Assembly (NCBI RefSeq): GCF_040412425.1
Contig: NC_089744.1
Span: forward strand, 30,883,501 to 30,947,500
Direction of reading: 5' to 3'
Origin: Macrobrachium rosenbergii
Lineage: Eukaryota; Arthropoda; Malacostraca; Decapoda; Palaemonidae
Length of the DNA: 64,000 nt
This document shows positions 46,313 through 57,110 of this stretch, one piece after another (the stretch's first letter is position 1; each line of letters opens with the position of its first letter). The position numbers and the translations under genes are program-made. Below the pieces are notes generated by a model. It was not told the DNA's origin and searched no databases. It worked only from the letters and a program-made list of their open reading frames with translations.

Positions 46313-48290
46313 GTAAAATTACACCAAGCTTGGCTTTGAAAAATAGATACTTTATTCCCACACTCCTTAGTTATGTATATTATACTAAAGATTGTCATCT
46401 TGTATGACATTTTTAACTCCCTACAATATGTGTAGACAAATAGAAGGTACATGAAGGATGACAAAATATTGTGTAGAGTTTTATTGTTTATTGTTGATAG
46501 AAAACAAAACTTCACTCAGTGTCACTGGAATTTCATTTAATCTGTAGACAAGATAAGACCAGTATCCTTGTCAACTTCACGCAGTCCTGTCAGTTTAAAT
46601 TTGCCTCTTTGGTGTCAGCAGCTTTTTCAGACACACTTTGAAAGAAGTTCCTTACCTAGACAGTCATTCAAGTAGGTAGAACAGCACCCCAGGTGGTGGT
46701 TCCTCTTTCTCCATGTCTTTGGGTGGGTTGACACTATTCTACCAATTTGTGGTGATCGGAGGTACAGTACTTTTAATGTTGTCATCATCATGGGTCCTAT
46801 AATGGAGGCTGCAGGCATCATGGAATGATAGAGCTCTTGACTTAGCTTTTCTTCTTCTACCCCTTTTACTCATACACAGTAAAGCAGTGGTAGTTTTAAT
46901 GGTGGATGTAGAAACTAGGCTGGATGGTGAATTATCTTGGCAGAAATAGAGGCCAAGGCTTGTCATTGATTTTCTTGTACTCTAGCAAGTGGGCATATGT
47001 TGCCAATGTTTGAGCGCCGTGGGCATTACCTATGGAATTATTATTATTATTAAAATAGTTAACCAGACCACAGCTGATTAACAGCTCTCATAGGGCTGGC
47101 CATAATACATGGGGGTTAATACCATTCTTGCCATCCTTGCTGTGATGTTTTGCCTATTTTTCATCATTAGTTATTTACTACTTTACCTTGTTTTTTATTG
47201 TGAATTCCCAGTACAATTTCCTGTCATCTCCATGACTAATTGTTCCCTAATAAGTCTCTTGTGAGGTTTTCTCCTGTAGGAAGCACTGTGAATACCAATG
47301 TGCTGTGGTCACCTTGTGCAGGTATTCTTGTTTCCTTTGGTCAGCCAGTGGGTTTTGCAATCACTGTGTGCTTCATTTGATGTAGGTATTTTCTCAGTAA
47401 ACATATAAATAATGTTAAACATTTATTTTTAGCTTGTATTATTATCAGTGCAGGATACATAGCTTTATTACTGTTATAAAGCACAGCAGTGTGCTTGTTA
47501 ATTTGTCAACTGCCTGGTTTAGCTCATGAAATTCACTTACCCTCTCCCTTCTCTCAAATATTATGTCTCATGTATATTTGGTTGTTTTCCAGCTATTCTT
47601 CAGTGTTTTCTAATTCTCTTTTCCTCTTGGTTACTATATGTATGTCTTTTTTGCATGATTCTTGGTAGGATCTCATTCTGTATCCAGTACTTTACATCAG
47701 TTTGGTAAGACAAGGATTTAACCTCCGTAGCTGGTTAGATATAGACATAGCATAGCTGCAAGTTTTCCAGAACCACTTTAGTGTTGGCCTCATTGAGGTA
47801 CCCATCTGTGGTGACAGTGTTTCTTATTACAGAATTAAGAGTGATTGTTTTGTGATTTGAGGAATTATCCCTTTGTACTTACTACAAGCCAAGAAGAAAA
47901 AGTTCTGACTAAGGACATGTGCTGTGGATTATGCCACATTGTAGTTTATTATTTTAGGTTAAACCAGCCACTTGCTGACATGGGCTTTGGCTCCTAGAGC
48001 AGCCTGTAAATCCTGTACTCATAGACACTACAGCACTCATGGCACCGTTTGTGAACACAACAGTCAGTGGTCATACTTCTTGGTTACTAATACTCATCTA
48101 TTATAGACTCATGCTTGGATGGAGCTAGATATTATTAATGGTTGGTGTTACTACTCCTAGAAGTACTGCAATTGATTTATACTCCTGCACTTATGTTTCT
48201 GGATGTTGACACATCTTCAGGTGGCATGGCATTCAAACATGACATACTGCACAGAAATGCTTTTTCTTTTACATTATTCCAAACCAATGA
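46313..48290. other. Intron sequence without recognised feature
   Basis: AT-rich ZW10 intron between elements E and F, with a small (ATT)n run at 47038-47052. Two short - strand frames (46627-46821, 46739-46966) show no recognisable domain. Confidence 0.5.
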
Positions 48291-48480
48291 TTTAACACAT
48301 ACAACTTACCTGTTAGTTACATATAGCTTTAGTCTTTGACGTCACGGCAAAATTTCAAAAGCGTTGCAGCGCCAGTCGAATATCGGGTGATCGCCCTTAC
48401 CTGCCCTCTGTCGGGTACTAGGAACTATTCCAACATGCTTCAGAATAATTTTGCCGTCACACGGCGACATTGTTGTCGGT
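48291..48480 (+). repeat. Element F left inverted terminal repeat
   Basis: It starts 'tttaacacatacaacttacc' and includes 'gtctttgacgtcacggcaaa' and 'gtactaggaactattccaac'. The inverted copy lies at 54575-54745. Confidence 0.9.
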
Positions 48481-48603
48481 ATTTCGGCTAAATTTCATTG
48501 TATCTGCCTACATCGAGCTGTTTTCACTTGGTGAAGTACTCTCTTGTTGGTTTGCGGCTTTGCCAGTTATTTGTCACCTATTTAGTCAGGTTTTCTGATA
48601 ATT

Positions 48604-50900
48604 ATGTCAGATTCTGGGTCTTATACCTTTAGGTATGCAGCAAAGGCTGTAAGACGAGGTTGGTCAAGGCTAGTCTTGATCCTCATTCAATTTGTGTGGC
48701 TTGTAGAGGTCAGGAATGTTCATATGAGAGGAAGTGTGATGAATGTGTCAGTATGACTGAAAAAGATTGGAAGGCTCTATCTAAGTATGTAAAGAAGCTT
48801 GAGAAAGATAGAGCCAGGAAAGCTTTAGCTAGAAGTTCTTCTTCTCTCTCTCAGAAACTGGAATCTCCCTTAGCTATGCAGGAAACTTCTATTAATATCC
48901 CCGTGGCTACTAATATTCCTATTCCTGACTCTGATATCCCTGAACCCGTTACCGTGTCTGAGTATCAAGTCCAGATGGACGCCAGATTTAACCTTATTGT
49001 GGGCGCCATGGAGGATATTGGCGTTAACGTGAAATCCCTTCATGAGCGTATGGATTCTTTCCAAGATATTGTGAATAATTTAAGTGCAATGCAAAGTGTT
49101 AGTGTGGTGGAGGAGGTGGTTGCTCGGCCTACTCGTTTCTCCTAGACCTAAGCCTCTGTCAAGCTTCCCTGCTCCTGGGAGAAGACATGCTGAAAGTCCA
49201 AGGGAGGCGAGTGGGGTCTGCTCACGAGCAGCCGCCCCCTCGAACAGTCCTGTTGTTTCCCAGGCTGTTTCAGGCGCCGTTGGAAAGGCGACTCAGGAAG
49301 TGTCTTTCTTCAAGCTCCAGTGATTCGCCTGCAGAGGCTGGAGATTTCAGCGAGTCTAGACCATTGAAGAGGTCCAGGAATCTTTCGCCTTCAGCGGTTC
49401 AGAAGAAGAAGCCATTTCGCTTATCACAGCCTTCCTGTAGTTTTTGGGAGAGTCGGAGAGATTTTTCGTCGTCAGAAGAATCTTCTCCCAGGCGCAAGGC
49501 TCATGTGCGCAAGAGGTATAAGACTTCCCATTCGGTATTGCCCAGCGTTCCCGGTGTTTCTCCTTTGGTTTCACGTAAGCCTATTGTGGCTTCTGCGCCT
49601 CTTCCTCATCACGATCCTGGCTCTACTGATCATCGTTCCCCAGTTGGATCCTCGTCTACTCATGACTTTCTTCGAGCGATGCACAAGAAAATTGGAAGCA
49701 TTCTTGGCGGGCTCGGAAGGCCTGGTTCTTCTCCAGCAAAGCCTTCTGAAGTGTATTTGATGCCTCCTCCTTCGTCTCGAGCTCTCGGGCGCCCAGTACG
49801 AAAGCTCCTCCTCGATCTGTGTCTCTTGATCCTCCTTTGGTTCAGGCTCAGGATCAGGCTCGACGCCTAGTCAGGCTCAGGCGCTCCCTCAAGATTTAGC
49901 GCTCTCTCAGGCTCAAGCTCCTCAGGTAGCGCCAGGTGAGGCGCCATCCCAGGCTCCTTTTGTGGCGCCAGTTCAGGCTCCTCTTGTGGCGCAGGCTCCT
50001 CTTGTGGCGCCAGTTCAGGCTCCTCTTGTGGCGCCTACTCAGGCTCAGGCTCCTCCTCAAGCTCTTATTCAGGCTCCTACTCCTCCTTCACAGGATGTGT
50101 GTGTGCAAGCGGAAGGTTTTTCTCCTATTTCGTCTGAGGAAGAAGTTGTGGAAGAGTTTCCTGTAGACCAAAGAACCAGACTCCTCTCGCTCGGATTATA
50201 AGAAGCTTCTTCGCTTCTTTATTGATAATTTTCCTGAGGATTTTGCACCTCGGCTCCGGCTTCCCCTCTCTCTCAGTCGCGTGAAGAGACTCGAAGCCTC
50301 CTACCTCTTTCCTTTATGAAGTTAGTGCTTTCTATTTCAGCTAAGAAGGCATTAAAGAAAATGAACTCCTGGTTGGAAGACAAAGCGTGATCAGGGGAAA
50401 CCACTTTCTGCTTCCCTCCTTCCAAGCTTTCTACTAAGAGAGAAGGCTTGCTACGACACTGGGGAAGTTTTCTCTCTGGGAGCTTCTGCCTCCTCTCAGG
50501 GAGACTTCTCCAGTCTCGTTGATTCTACTCGTCGTTCTGCGATGAACTCGGCTCGGATTTTCTTCTCTCCTTCAGAGTTGGACCACCTTTTGAAGAACGT
50601 TTTCCGAGTTTTGAAGTCATCAGTTTTATGGACTGGACTATTGGCGCTTTGGGTAGGAAAGTAAAGTCTTTTGGTCTTTCAAGCGCATTTGATGATTTCT
50701 CTTCTGTTATGTCCTGCTTAGATAAAGGGATTCGTGACGGTGCGTCTGAGTTAGCCTCCATCTTCACGTTAGGAGTTCTTATAAGCGACAACTTTGGTGC
50801 TCTTTTTGTCGCTCGTGGAGTTTCTAGGACTCAAGATCGGCTCTTCTTTTCGCACCTCTGGATAAGAAGCACCTTTTCCCTCAAGAACTTGTGGCCGAAG
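48604..50900 (+). pseudogene. Gag-like ORF1 of element F (frameshifted)
   Basis: The ATG at 48604 (MSDSGSYTF) leads, after a shift, to the frame with VCSKGCKTRL, DPHSICVACRG, C, CDECVSM, W and 'YVKKLEKDRARKAL'. This is the clearest version of the Cys box shared by the DIRS copies. The middle part is Ser/Pro-rich. A Gln/Ala/Pro repeat (APVQAPLVA and variants) is encoded at 49955-50060. Frame changes occur near 49140, 49870 and 50200. The late segment (50628-50800) encodes 'LSSAFDDFSSVMSCLDKGI', and 50891-51010 carries 'STQDLLAQSSRKP' as in D. Confidence 0.7.
49955..50060 (+). repeat. Degenerate (GCGCCAGTTCAGGCTCCTCT)-type repeat
   Basis: Units of 18-36 bp repeat 'caggctcctcttgtggcgcc' with variations, giving a Pro/Ala/Val/Gln tract in the gag-like frame of element F. 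Confidence 0.8.
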
Positions 50901-51204
50901 TGTCGAAATCCCTTACTCAGAAGTCCACACAGGACCTTTTGGCGCAATCCTCTCGTAAACCAAAAGCTCCTCAACCTTCTCTGCCAGCGCAAACTCGTCC
51001 TCTAGTTAATCAAAATAGGCCCTTTCGTGGCAGGCCCCTCACCCGTACAGGATCTAGTTTCGGGGCAAAGCAAGATTTGTCTCCAGGGCTATCAAACCCT
51101 CAATTAAAAGTGATCTGCATGTCCTCCATGCACTAGTAGGAGCCAGACTTCAGCAGTTCTGGCAAATTTGGGAGGAGATCGGAGCGGACCAGTGGACCAC
51201 GTCC

Positions 51205-52000
51205 GTGCTAAAGGAAGGATATTCTATCCCCTTCCTCAAGAGGCCCCCCTCTTGCAACAGAACCTTTAGCTTTGACAGCATATTCCAGCAACTTAGAGAA
51301 ATGCTCGGTTCTGAGTGCGGAAGTAGACTCCATGCTTTTAAAAGGAGCGATAGAGATCGTGGAAGAAGTCAACTCTCCAGGCTTTTACAACCGCCTTTTC
51401 TTGTTCCAAAGGCCTCAGGCGGCTGGAGACCAGTCCTGGACGTGAGTTCTCTCAACCTTTTCGTGGGAAAACCAGTTTCTCGATGGAGACAGCGCAATCC
51501 GTCCTCAATTCTCTTCGTCCGGGGGATTGGATGGTCTCAATAGATCTGCAGGACGCTTACTTTCACATTCCGATCCATCCCGCGCCCAGGAAGTTTCTTC
51601 GCCGTTTTCCAGGAGAAGACTTATCAGTTCAGGACTCTGTGCTTCGGTCTGTCCACAGCCCCTCAAGTATTCACAAGAGTTATGTCCACTGTTGCCAAAG
51701 CTCTTCATCTCAGAGGAATAAAGATCTCTCTCTATCTAGACGATTGGCTCCTTCGTTTCCCAGTCTCAGTCTCAGTGCTTGGAGGATTTGAAAGTAACTC
51801 TCGACTTGACACAGAAGCTAGGACTTCTAATCAATTGGAAGAAGTCTCACCTATCTCCCTCACAATCCAGGATTTATTTAGGAGTGAGACTGGAAACAGT
51901 TCCTTTTCTGGCTTTTCCGTCAGATCAAAGAATCTCGGACTGTCTCCCAAAAGTCCAGAACTTTCTGGATATGGATACCTGTTCGCAAAGGCTTGGATGA
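51205..52000 (+). pseudogene. Reverse transcriptase of element F (frameshifted)
   Basis: Motifs are spread over three frames: 'FLVPKASGGWRPVLDVSSLN' (near 51390), 'MVSIDLQDAYFHIPIH' (motif A, 51530), a motif B 'GLSTAPQVFT' readable near 51650, and 'ISLYLDDWLL' (YLDD, 51720). Then 'LEDLKVTLDLTQKLGLLINW'-type thumb sequence continues to 52000. Both Asp of YLDD are present. Several one-base shifts inactivate it. Confidence 0.8.
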
Positions 52001-52189
52001 GCCTCCTGGGAACTCTGGCGTCAATAGAAAGTTTGTCTCCTGGGAGACTTCATGAGGCCCCCTTCAATTCTACCTCAGGGAGCAATGGAACAGGAAAACG
52101 CTTCCAGACTCCTTCTCCTTTCCAATCTCGGACCGTATCAAGGAGGATCTAAGGTGGTGGTTAGATCGAAGAAAATTAGAGAAAGGTCT

Positions 52190-52560
52190 CTCTCTTTTCC
52201 GTCGAACCCGAACCACGAACTGTTTGCAGACTCGTCAGAAGTAGGATGGGGGAGCGACGTTGGGGTAAAAGAAATTTCAGGTTTGTGGAATGCGACAGAA
52301 AAAGAATGGCACATCAACAAGAAGGAGTTGAAAGCAATCCACCTGAGTCTCGTACACTTCCTACCTTTTAGATACAGGGACAAACAGTTCTGGTTCATTC
52401 AGACAGCACCACAGCGTTGTCTTATATAAAGAAACAGGGGGCACTCATTCTTACTCCCTCAGCGAGGTAGCAAGAGACCTCCTTTTGTGGGCAGAAAAGC
52501 ACAAGATTCTGCTCCTAACGAGATTCATTCAGGGAGCCCTCAACGTGAGCGGACTCCTTG
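52190..52560 (+). pseudogene. RNase H of element F (frameshifted)
   Basis: One frame encodes 'ELFADSSEVGWGSDVG' (first Asp), 'WHINKKELKAIHLSLVHF' (catalytic Glu) and, after a shift, the 'HSDSTTALSYIKKQGG' stretch (52400-52445). The segment aligns with D RNase H. Confidence 0.78.
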
Positions 52561-52960
52561 AGCAGGAAGTACCAGGTTCTGTCCACAGAGTGGATTTTGC
52601 ACGAAGAAGTGTGCAAGTCGCTGTGGAGACTTTGGGGTCAACCTCTGGTAGACCTGTTCGCGACGAACAAGTCGAACAGGCTCCCAATCTTCTGCTCTCC
52701 TGTCCCGGACCAAGCAGCCTTCCAGACGGACACAATGCTACTGAATTGGTCGGGTCTGGACCTTTACGCCTTCCCGCGTTCAAGATGTTAGGTGCAGTGT
52801 TGAGAAATTTCAGCACCACTCCAACACCAGGATGACGTTGATAGCCCCCTTCTGGCCTTCCAGGGATTGGTTCCCAGTTCTCATGGATCTCTTGATCGAC
52901 TTCCGAGGAGCCTTCCAAACAGAGTAGATTTACTCAGACAGCCCCACTTCAGGAGATTTC
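52560..52960 (+). pseudogene. Connecting region of element F
   Basis: Frames encode 'LWRLWGQPLVDLFATNKSNR', 'LDLYAFPRSRC' and, after a shift, a MTLIAPFWPSRDWF-like stretch and 'VDLLRQPHFRRFHENL'. The same segment in D and A lies between RNase H and recombinase. Confidence 0.7.
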
Positions 52961-53029
52961 ACGAAAACCTGTCAAGTCTGCGGCTAACTGCGTTCAGACT
53001 ATCGAACGTCTACTCAGAAGCAAAGGATT

Positions 53030-53991
53030 TTGAAGAAAGCGGCTCAATCCATCGATAGAGCCAGAAGACCATCTTCGATCAAGGTCTATGAGTCCAAGTG
53101 GAATATGTTTCGTTCATGGTGCAAAGATCATGACATTTCCTCTTCCAGAACCTCGGTGGCGAGATTGCGGATTTTCTTTTGTTCCTCGGGAATAAGAACC
53201 TTTCTGTATCCACACTTAAAGGTTATCGTAGCATGCTGGCTACTGTTTTTTCGTCACAGAGGTTTGGATATCTCTAATAACCAAGATATAACGGACCTTA
53301 TTAAATCCTTCGGTACCTCTAAGAGGTCAGATGCTAAAGTTGTTTCGTGGAATCTTGATGTAGTCCTGAAGTGGCTTATGTCTGAGAAATTTGAACCTGG
53401 ATTCTGCTTCTTTAAGAGATCTTACGAGGAAAACCCTCTTTTTAGTTTTGTTAGCTACAGCTAAGAGAATCAGTGAGATCCACGCCTTGGATAAGAGAGT
53501 AGGATTCTCTGCTTCAAAAGCAATTTGTTCTTTCAAACTGTTTTTATGGCCAAGAACGAGACCCCTTCGCACCCGTGGCCTCGCTCTTTTGAGATTCGAG
53601 TCTGTCGGAATTGGTAGGTAAGGAGCAGGAGAGGTTCCTCTGCCCAGTCAGAGCCTTGAAATATTATTTGCGAAGGACTAAAGATATTAGGGGTCCTTCA
53701 GATTCCTTATGGTGTTCGGTCAGGAACCCTCTTAGACCAATGTCCAAGAATGCCATGTCCTTTTTTATTAGAAATCTGATTTCTGAAGCTCACTCCAATA
53801 TTTCAGAGAATGATTTGAAAATGTGTAAAGTGAAGGCTCACGAAGTGAGGGCTATCTCTACTTCTCTCGCTTATAAAAGGAACCTCTCCTTCAAGATATT
53901 GTGCAAGCAACCTACTGGAGGTGTAAGTCTGTATTTGCTTTGCATTATCTCTCGCAAGTGCAGACAGTGTTTGACGAGTGCAGCACGTTAG
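53030..53991 (+). pseudogene. Tyrosine recombinase of element F (frameshifted)
   Basis: The N-terminal core-binding part encodes 'YESKWNMFRSWCKDHDIS'. The next frame has 'LLATAKRISEIHALDKRVG' with the first catalytic Arg. The last frame has 'RFLCPVRALKYYLRRT', 'KAHEVRAISTSLAYKRN' (HxxR box) and, after a shift, a LHYLSQV-type Tyr region. Three frames are needed, so the enzyme is not functional. Confidence 0.82.
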
Positions 53992-54450
53992 GGCCCCTTT
54001 GTTGTATCTGGCACGGTAATGGGTAAAGGGGTAAAGGAGGATTAACCTACCTTTACTTACTTGTTTTTTGGAGTGTGAAGGTTTTTCACGGTTGTCTGTG
54101 AGGGTAAGTGTTGGTTAGTTTTACCCCACAGTTGGTTTTGGTTTTTATGGTTATACTTTTTCTTTGGTGTTGGGTGACCCTTTTGTAATTCATGATGTTT
54201 GTGCTGCGCCTGAGCAGGGCATACTTGTGGTATTGTCACGGCCATGTCCTAGGTGACTGATACCCAGCTTAAGCAATCTGCGACCAGGTCATTATACCCC
54301 GCGGTTGCTCTGAGGATAGCAGGTTACTGAGGCAGTAACTGTGGAATCAGCTACCTTAGCAGGTGAGGAACTAAGAAATTTTCTACATTAATAACCTTAA
54401 TGTTTCCAACAACTCTTTTTAGCTGTCATTGCCCCACCTCCTAAAGGTGT

Positions 54451-54773
54451 CAATCAGCTATATGTAACTAACAGGTAAGTTGTATGTGTTAAAATGACAT
54501 TTTTATTCTAAAATAATGTTTAACACATACTTACCTGTTAGTTACATATCAAACCCACCCTCCTCCCCCACGGGGACAGGTAGGCAAATTATTCTGAAGC
54601 ATGTTGGAATAGTTCCTAGTACCCGACAGAGGGCAGGTAAAGGCGATCACCCGATATTCGGACTGGCGCTGCATGCGTTTTGAAATTTTGCGTGGCGTCA
54701 AAGACTAAAGCTATATGTAACTAACAGGTAAGTATGTGTTAAACATTATTTTAGAATAAAAATGTCATTTTAA
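54451..54773 (+). repeat. Element F internal complementary region plus right ITR
   Basis: 54452-54493 is the reverse complement of the left-ITR start. 54494-54550 is the reverse complement of the right end ('aaaatgacatttttattcta' against 'tagaataaaaatgtcatttt'). 54575-54745 is the inverted left ITR. The right end extends ~30 bp beyond the left ITR homology. Confidence 0.9.
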
Positions 54774-54990
54774 GACTTCTTTTTGTGCTTGAAAGAGTGA
54801 AAATTTTGTGTCAATATTCAAAGTAAGTATTGAGTTACATATAATTATGTGTATTGCTGAAACTTCTTGGGAGGCTATTACTTTGCTGTTAACATAGGAA
54901 GTTTTTAGTAAAATGAAATATTTTATTATATTGCTTTTTATTGTATTTGAATTTTATCTTATTCTTTATGTCTTCTCTTTCTTTTTGCAG

Positions 54991-55200
54991 CTGTAATCCA
55001 CAATAATAGCATGTACTTGGGTCATCATGCTTTGCTTTTAGGACATCAGTACAAAAACAAATTCCCCCAAGACTTGAGAGAGAGCATCTTAACAACAGTT
55101 GACCTTGGCCATGAGCTACGGAAAATGGCAACTACCACTTTCTTAAAGGCATTGCAAGGCCATCGCACAGCCCTTATTGATACCCTTAGAGAATCATGTG
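54991..55200 (+). CDS. ZW10: ZW10 exon 8 in window
   Basis: The acceptor is 'ctttttgcag|CTGTAATCC' and the donor 'GAATCATGTG|gtgagt'; phase 1 to 1. It encodes 'AVIHNNSMYLGHHALLLGHQ', TTVDLGHELRKMATTTFL and LKALQGHRTALIDTL, matching human '[20 protein letters not shown]', '[20 protein letters not shown]' and following. Confidence 0.95.
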
Positions 55201-55789
55201 GTGAGTTCAAGAACAGTGTCTTTATTTTATATTTTGATTTACTGTAGCTTTATAACTTAGCCCTTACAATAATGACTAAGTTTTCTCTCTACTCTACTCT
55301 ACTCCTTTCTAGTTCACATGCTGATGTTAGCTTGTATGTGATAGTGTTCATATACCAGCTTCATGGTACTAGTAAGGCATACTGCAACTCTTTGTTATTA
55401 AAATCAGTAAAATCTAACTTGATAAAGAGATTAGTTAGACACTTAGTCAGTTTCAGGGTGAGGGAGTGAGAAATGCTAGATCGTGATATGTATATACTCT
55501 TATATTTGCTATGCAATCTCTTCATAACTCATATTGGTATGTTTTAATGACAGGCAAATATTGTACTCCCTTTATTAAGTACTATGTATACTGCAGGAAA
55601 ACTAAACATAAACCAAACATTATAGGCAGTAATTCTAAAATTGGAACTCTTCTGGAGTAACAGTAGCAAACCTAAAGCCAAACAACCATTGTAGAGTTAA
55701 TAGCCTAATTGGCAGAAACAAGCAAATAGAATCTTTTCATCTCCCTTCTTCTGGAAATATATATACAACATAGACTACTTGCACATAAT
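55201..55789. other. Intron sequence without recognised feature
   Basis: AT-rich ZW10 intron with a short 'ctctactctactctactcc' run at 55287-55305. Nothing else was seen. Confidence 0.55.
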
Positions 55790-56570
55790 CAGGGCAACGT
55801 TGTTAACGATTACTTCTTTAAGAATCGGTTGGTTACGCCAACATGTGCAGCCACTTGTCTATTTGATGTGATTGTCCCAGTAACATCCAGTACCAACAGT
55901 TAGACCCACTTTGTCCCTTCATTTTGGTACTTGACCTTGGATCTGAATTTGAATACCTTTCTTGAAGGGAGTTAAAGGGCGAGGAGAATGATCAGAGTAT
56001 CTCTCTGCCTTTTCCCAGACCAAAAGTTGGTTAGCATCATGCTTATCCACTGATGGTTACCATTCAGCTGCCAATTAGTAAGGGAACTGCTGACGGAAGT
56101 GGATGAGGGCAAAGTTTTTGGTGAATTTCAGAAGACTTGATTGCCATCAACAGCAGTTGTCATAAGTAAATAGATAAGTATTTAACATTCTTCACAGACT
56201 CTTCAGCCTGGTCATTAGTCTGAGGATAATGCGGACTAGATACAGCATGATGAACGCCTCAGTGTTTGAGAGATTGCTTGAATTCATGACTTGAAAATTG
56301 AGGTCTGCCATCCCACTGTAGTTTAAAAGAAACTGACATTTGTGAAACATTTATGAACTAATCACATAGTATCCTGGGAAATTTAATTACTGCCATAAAC
56401 TCTAATTTTGGGTCACTGACAGATGATCACAGTAGCCTGAAAAATCCTAGTCTATGAGAAGATGAATCCACAGATACATTCTTAAAGAGTCTTAGAGGTA
56501 GAGGTTTTGATAATAATGGTCCCATAGGAGTGATGGAGGCCACCTTTGACAAGCTTCACATTTAAAGGTC
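55790..56570 (-). pseudogene. Ty3/gypsy integrase remnant
   Basis: Read on the - strand from about 56325 to 56150, the sequence encodes 'LQWDGRPQFSSHEFKQSLKH', then GVHHAVSSPHYPQTNDQAEE and a SVKNVK tail. This matches the integrase core pattern D-G-x-Q-F-x-S, W-G-V-x-H, S-P-H-Y-P-Q-S-N-G-x-A-E (catalytic Glu). The following - strand sequence is C-terminal integrase-like with many stops. No LTR was found near it, so it is an old fragment in a ZW10 intron. Confidence 0.65.
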
Positions 56571-56668
56571 CAGAAAAACAAAACAAAAAAGAAAACCATA
56601 GCCTTTGGTGGATGTAACTCAGTATCCGTTTTTCTCAGTGTATAAAGACAATTTTTGTTTATTTTCAG

Positions 56669-56806
56669 GCTTAGACACAATAGGCTGTAATATAGATGGT
56701 GTCAATAAAGCAGAACAGGGCATGAGACAGTGCCTTCACCAGTTACAGCTGTTGCATCGGGTTTGGCAAACTGTTCTTCCTTGTTCTGTCTATACCAAAG
56801 CTATGG
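56669..56806 (+). CDS. ZW10: ZW10 exon 9 in window
   Basis: The acceptor is 'tattttcag|GCTTAGAC' and the donor 'AAAGCTATGG|gtaagt'; phase 1 to 1. It encodes 'AEQGMRQCLHQLQLLHRVWQ', 'TVLPCSVYTKAMG', matching human '[20 protein letters not shown]' and 'LPVNIYCKAMG'. Confidence 0.95.
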
Positions 56807-57110
56807 GTAAGTACTGTAGATGTATATAGTTATTACAATGCACTGTAATCTCATGTAAAATTGATTTTTGTTTTAGTGAGCCTTTAAAAGTGCTGTTATA
56901 TATGTGAACAAAGGCTTATGCAAATTATGAACCTCTTATTTTTACAAATGACATGCCATGAGAGATTTAGTTGTGGCCATGTTTATGAGGAATTTTACCT
57001 CCTTGGATGGTTTAGCTAAATCTATTCAGAACAAGTCTTAACAAAAAAACTATCCTGCAGTGATTTATATGAGAGAGCAATTGCTGGAAATATTTCCAGT
57101 CACCATAAAG

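Larger units (their letters stand above)
48291..54773 (+). mobile_element. DIRS1-like retrotransposon F (related to D)
   Basis: The left ITR is at 48291-48480, the internal complementary region at 54451-54550 and the right ITR ends near 54773. The body holds gag-like ORF1 (48604-50900), reverse transcriptase (51205-52000), RNase H (about 52190-52560), the connecting region (52560-52960) and tyrosine recombinase (53030-53991). Protein segments are most like those of D. Frameshifts are more frequent than in D, so it looks older. It lies in the same intron as E, 217 bp upstream of exon 54991. Confidence 0.9.

Noticed and set aside
46627..46966. Two - strand frames with a basic stretch (SKRGRRRKAKSR)
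   Set aside because: They are short and overlapping, with no recognised domain and no splice-compatible neighbours. Not enough to call a gene.
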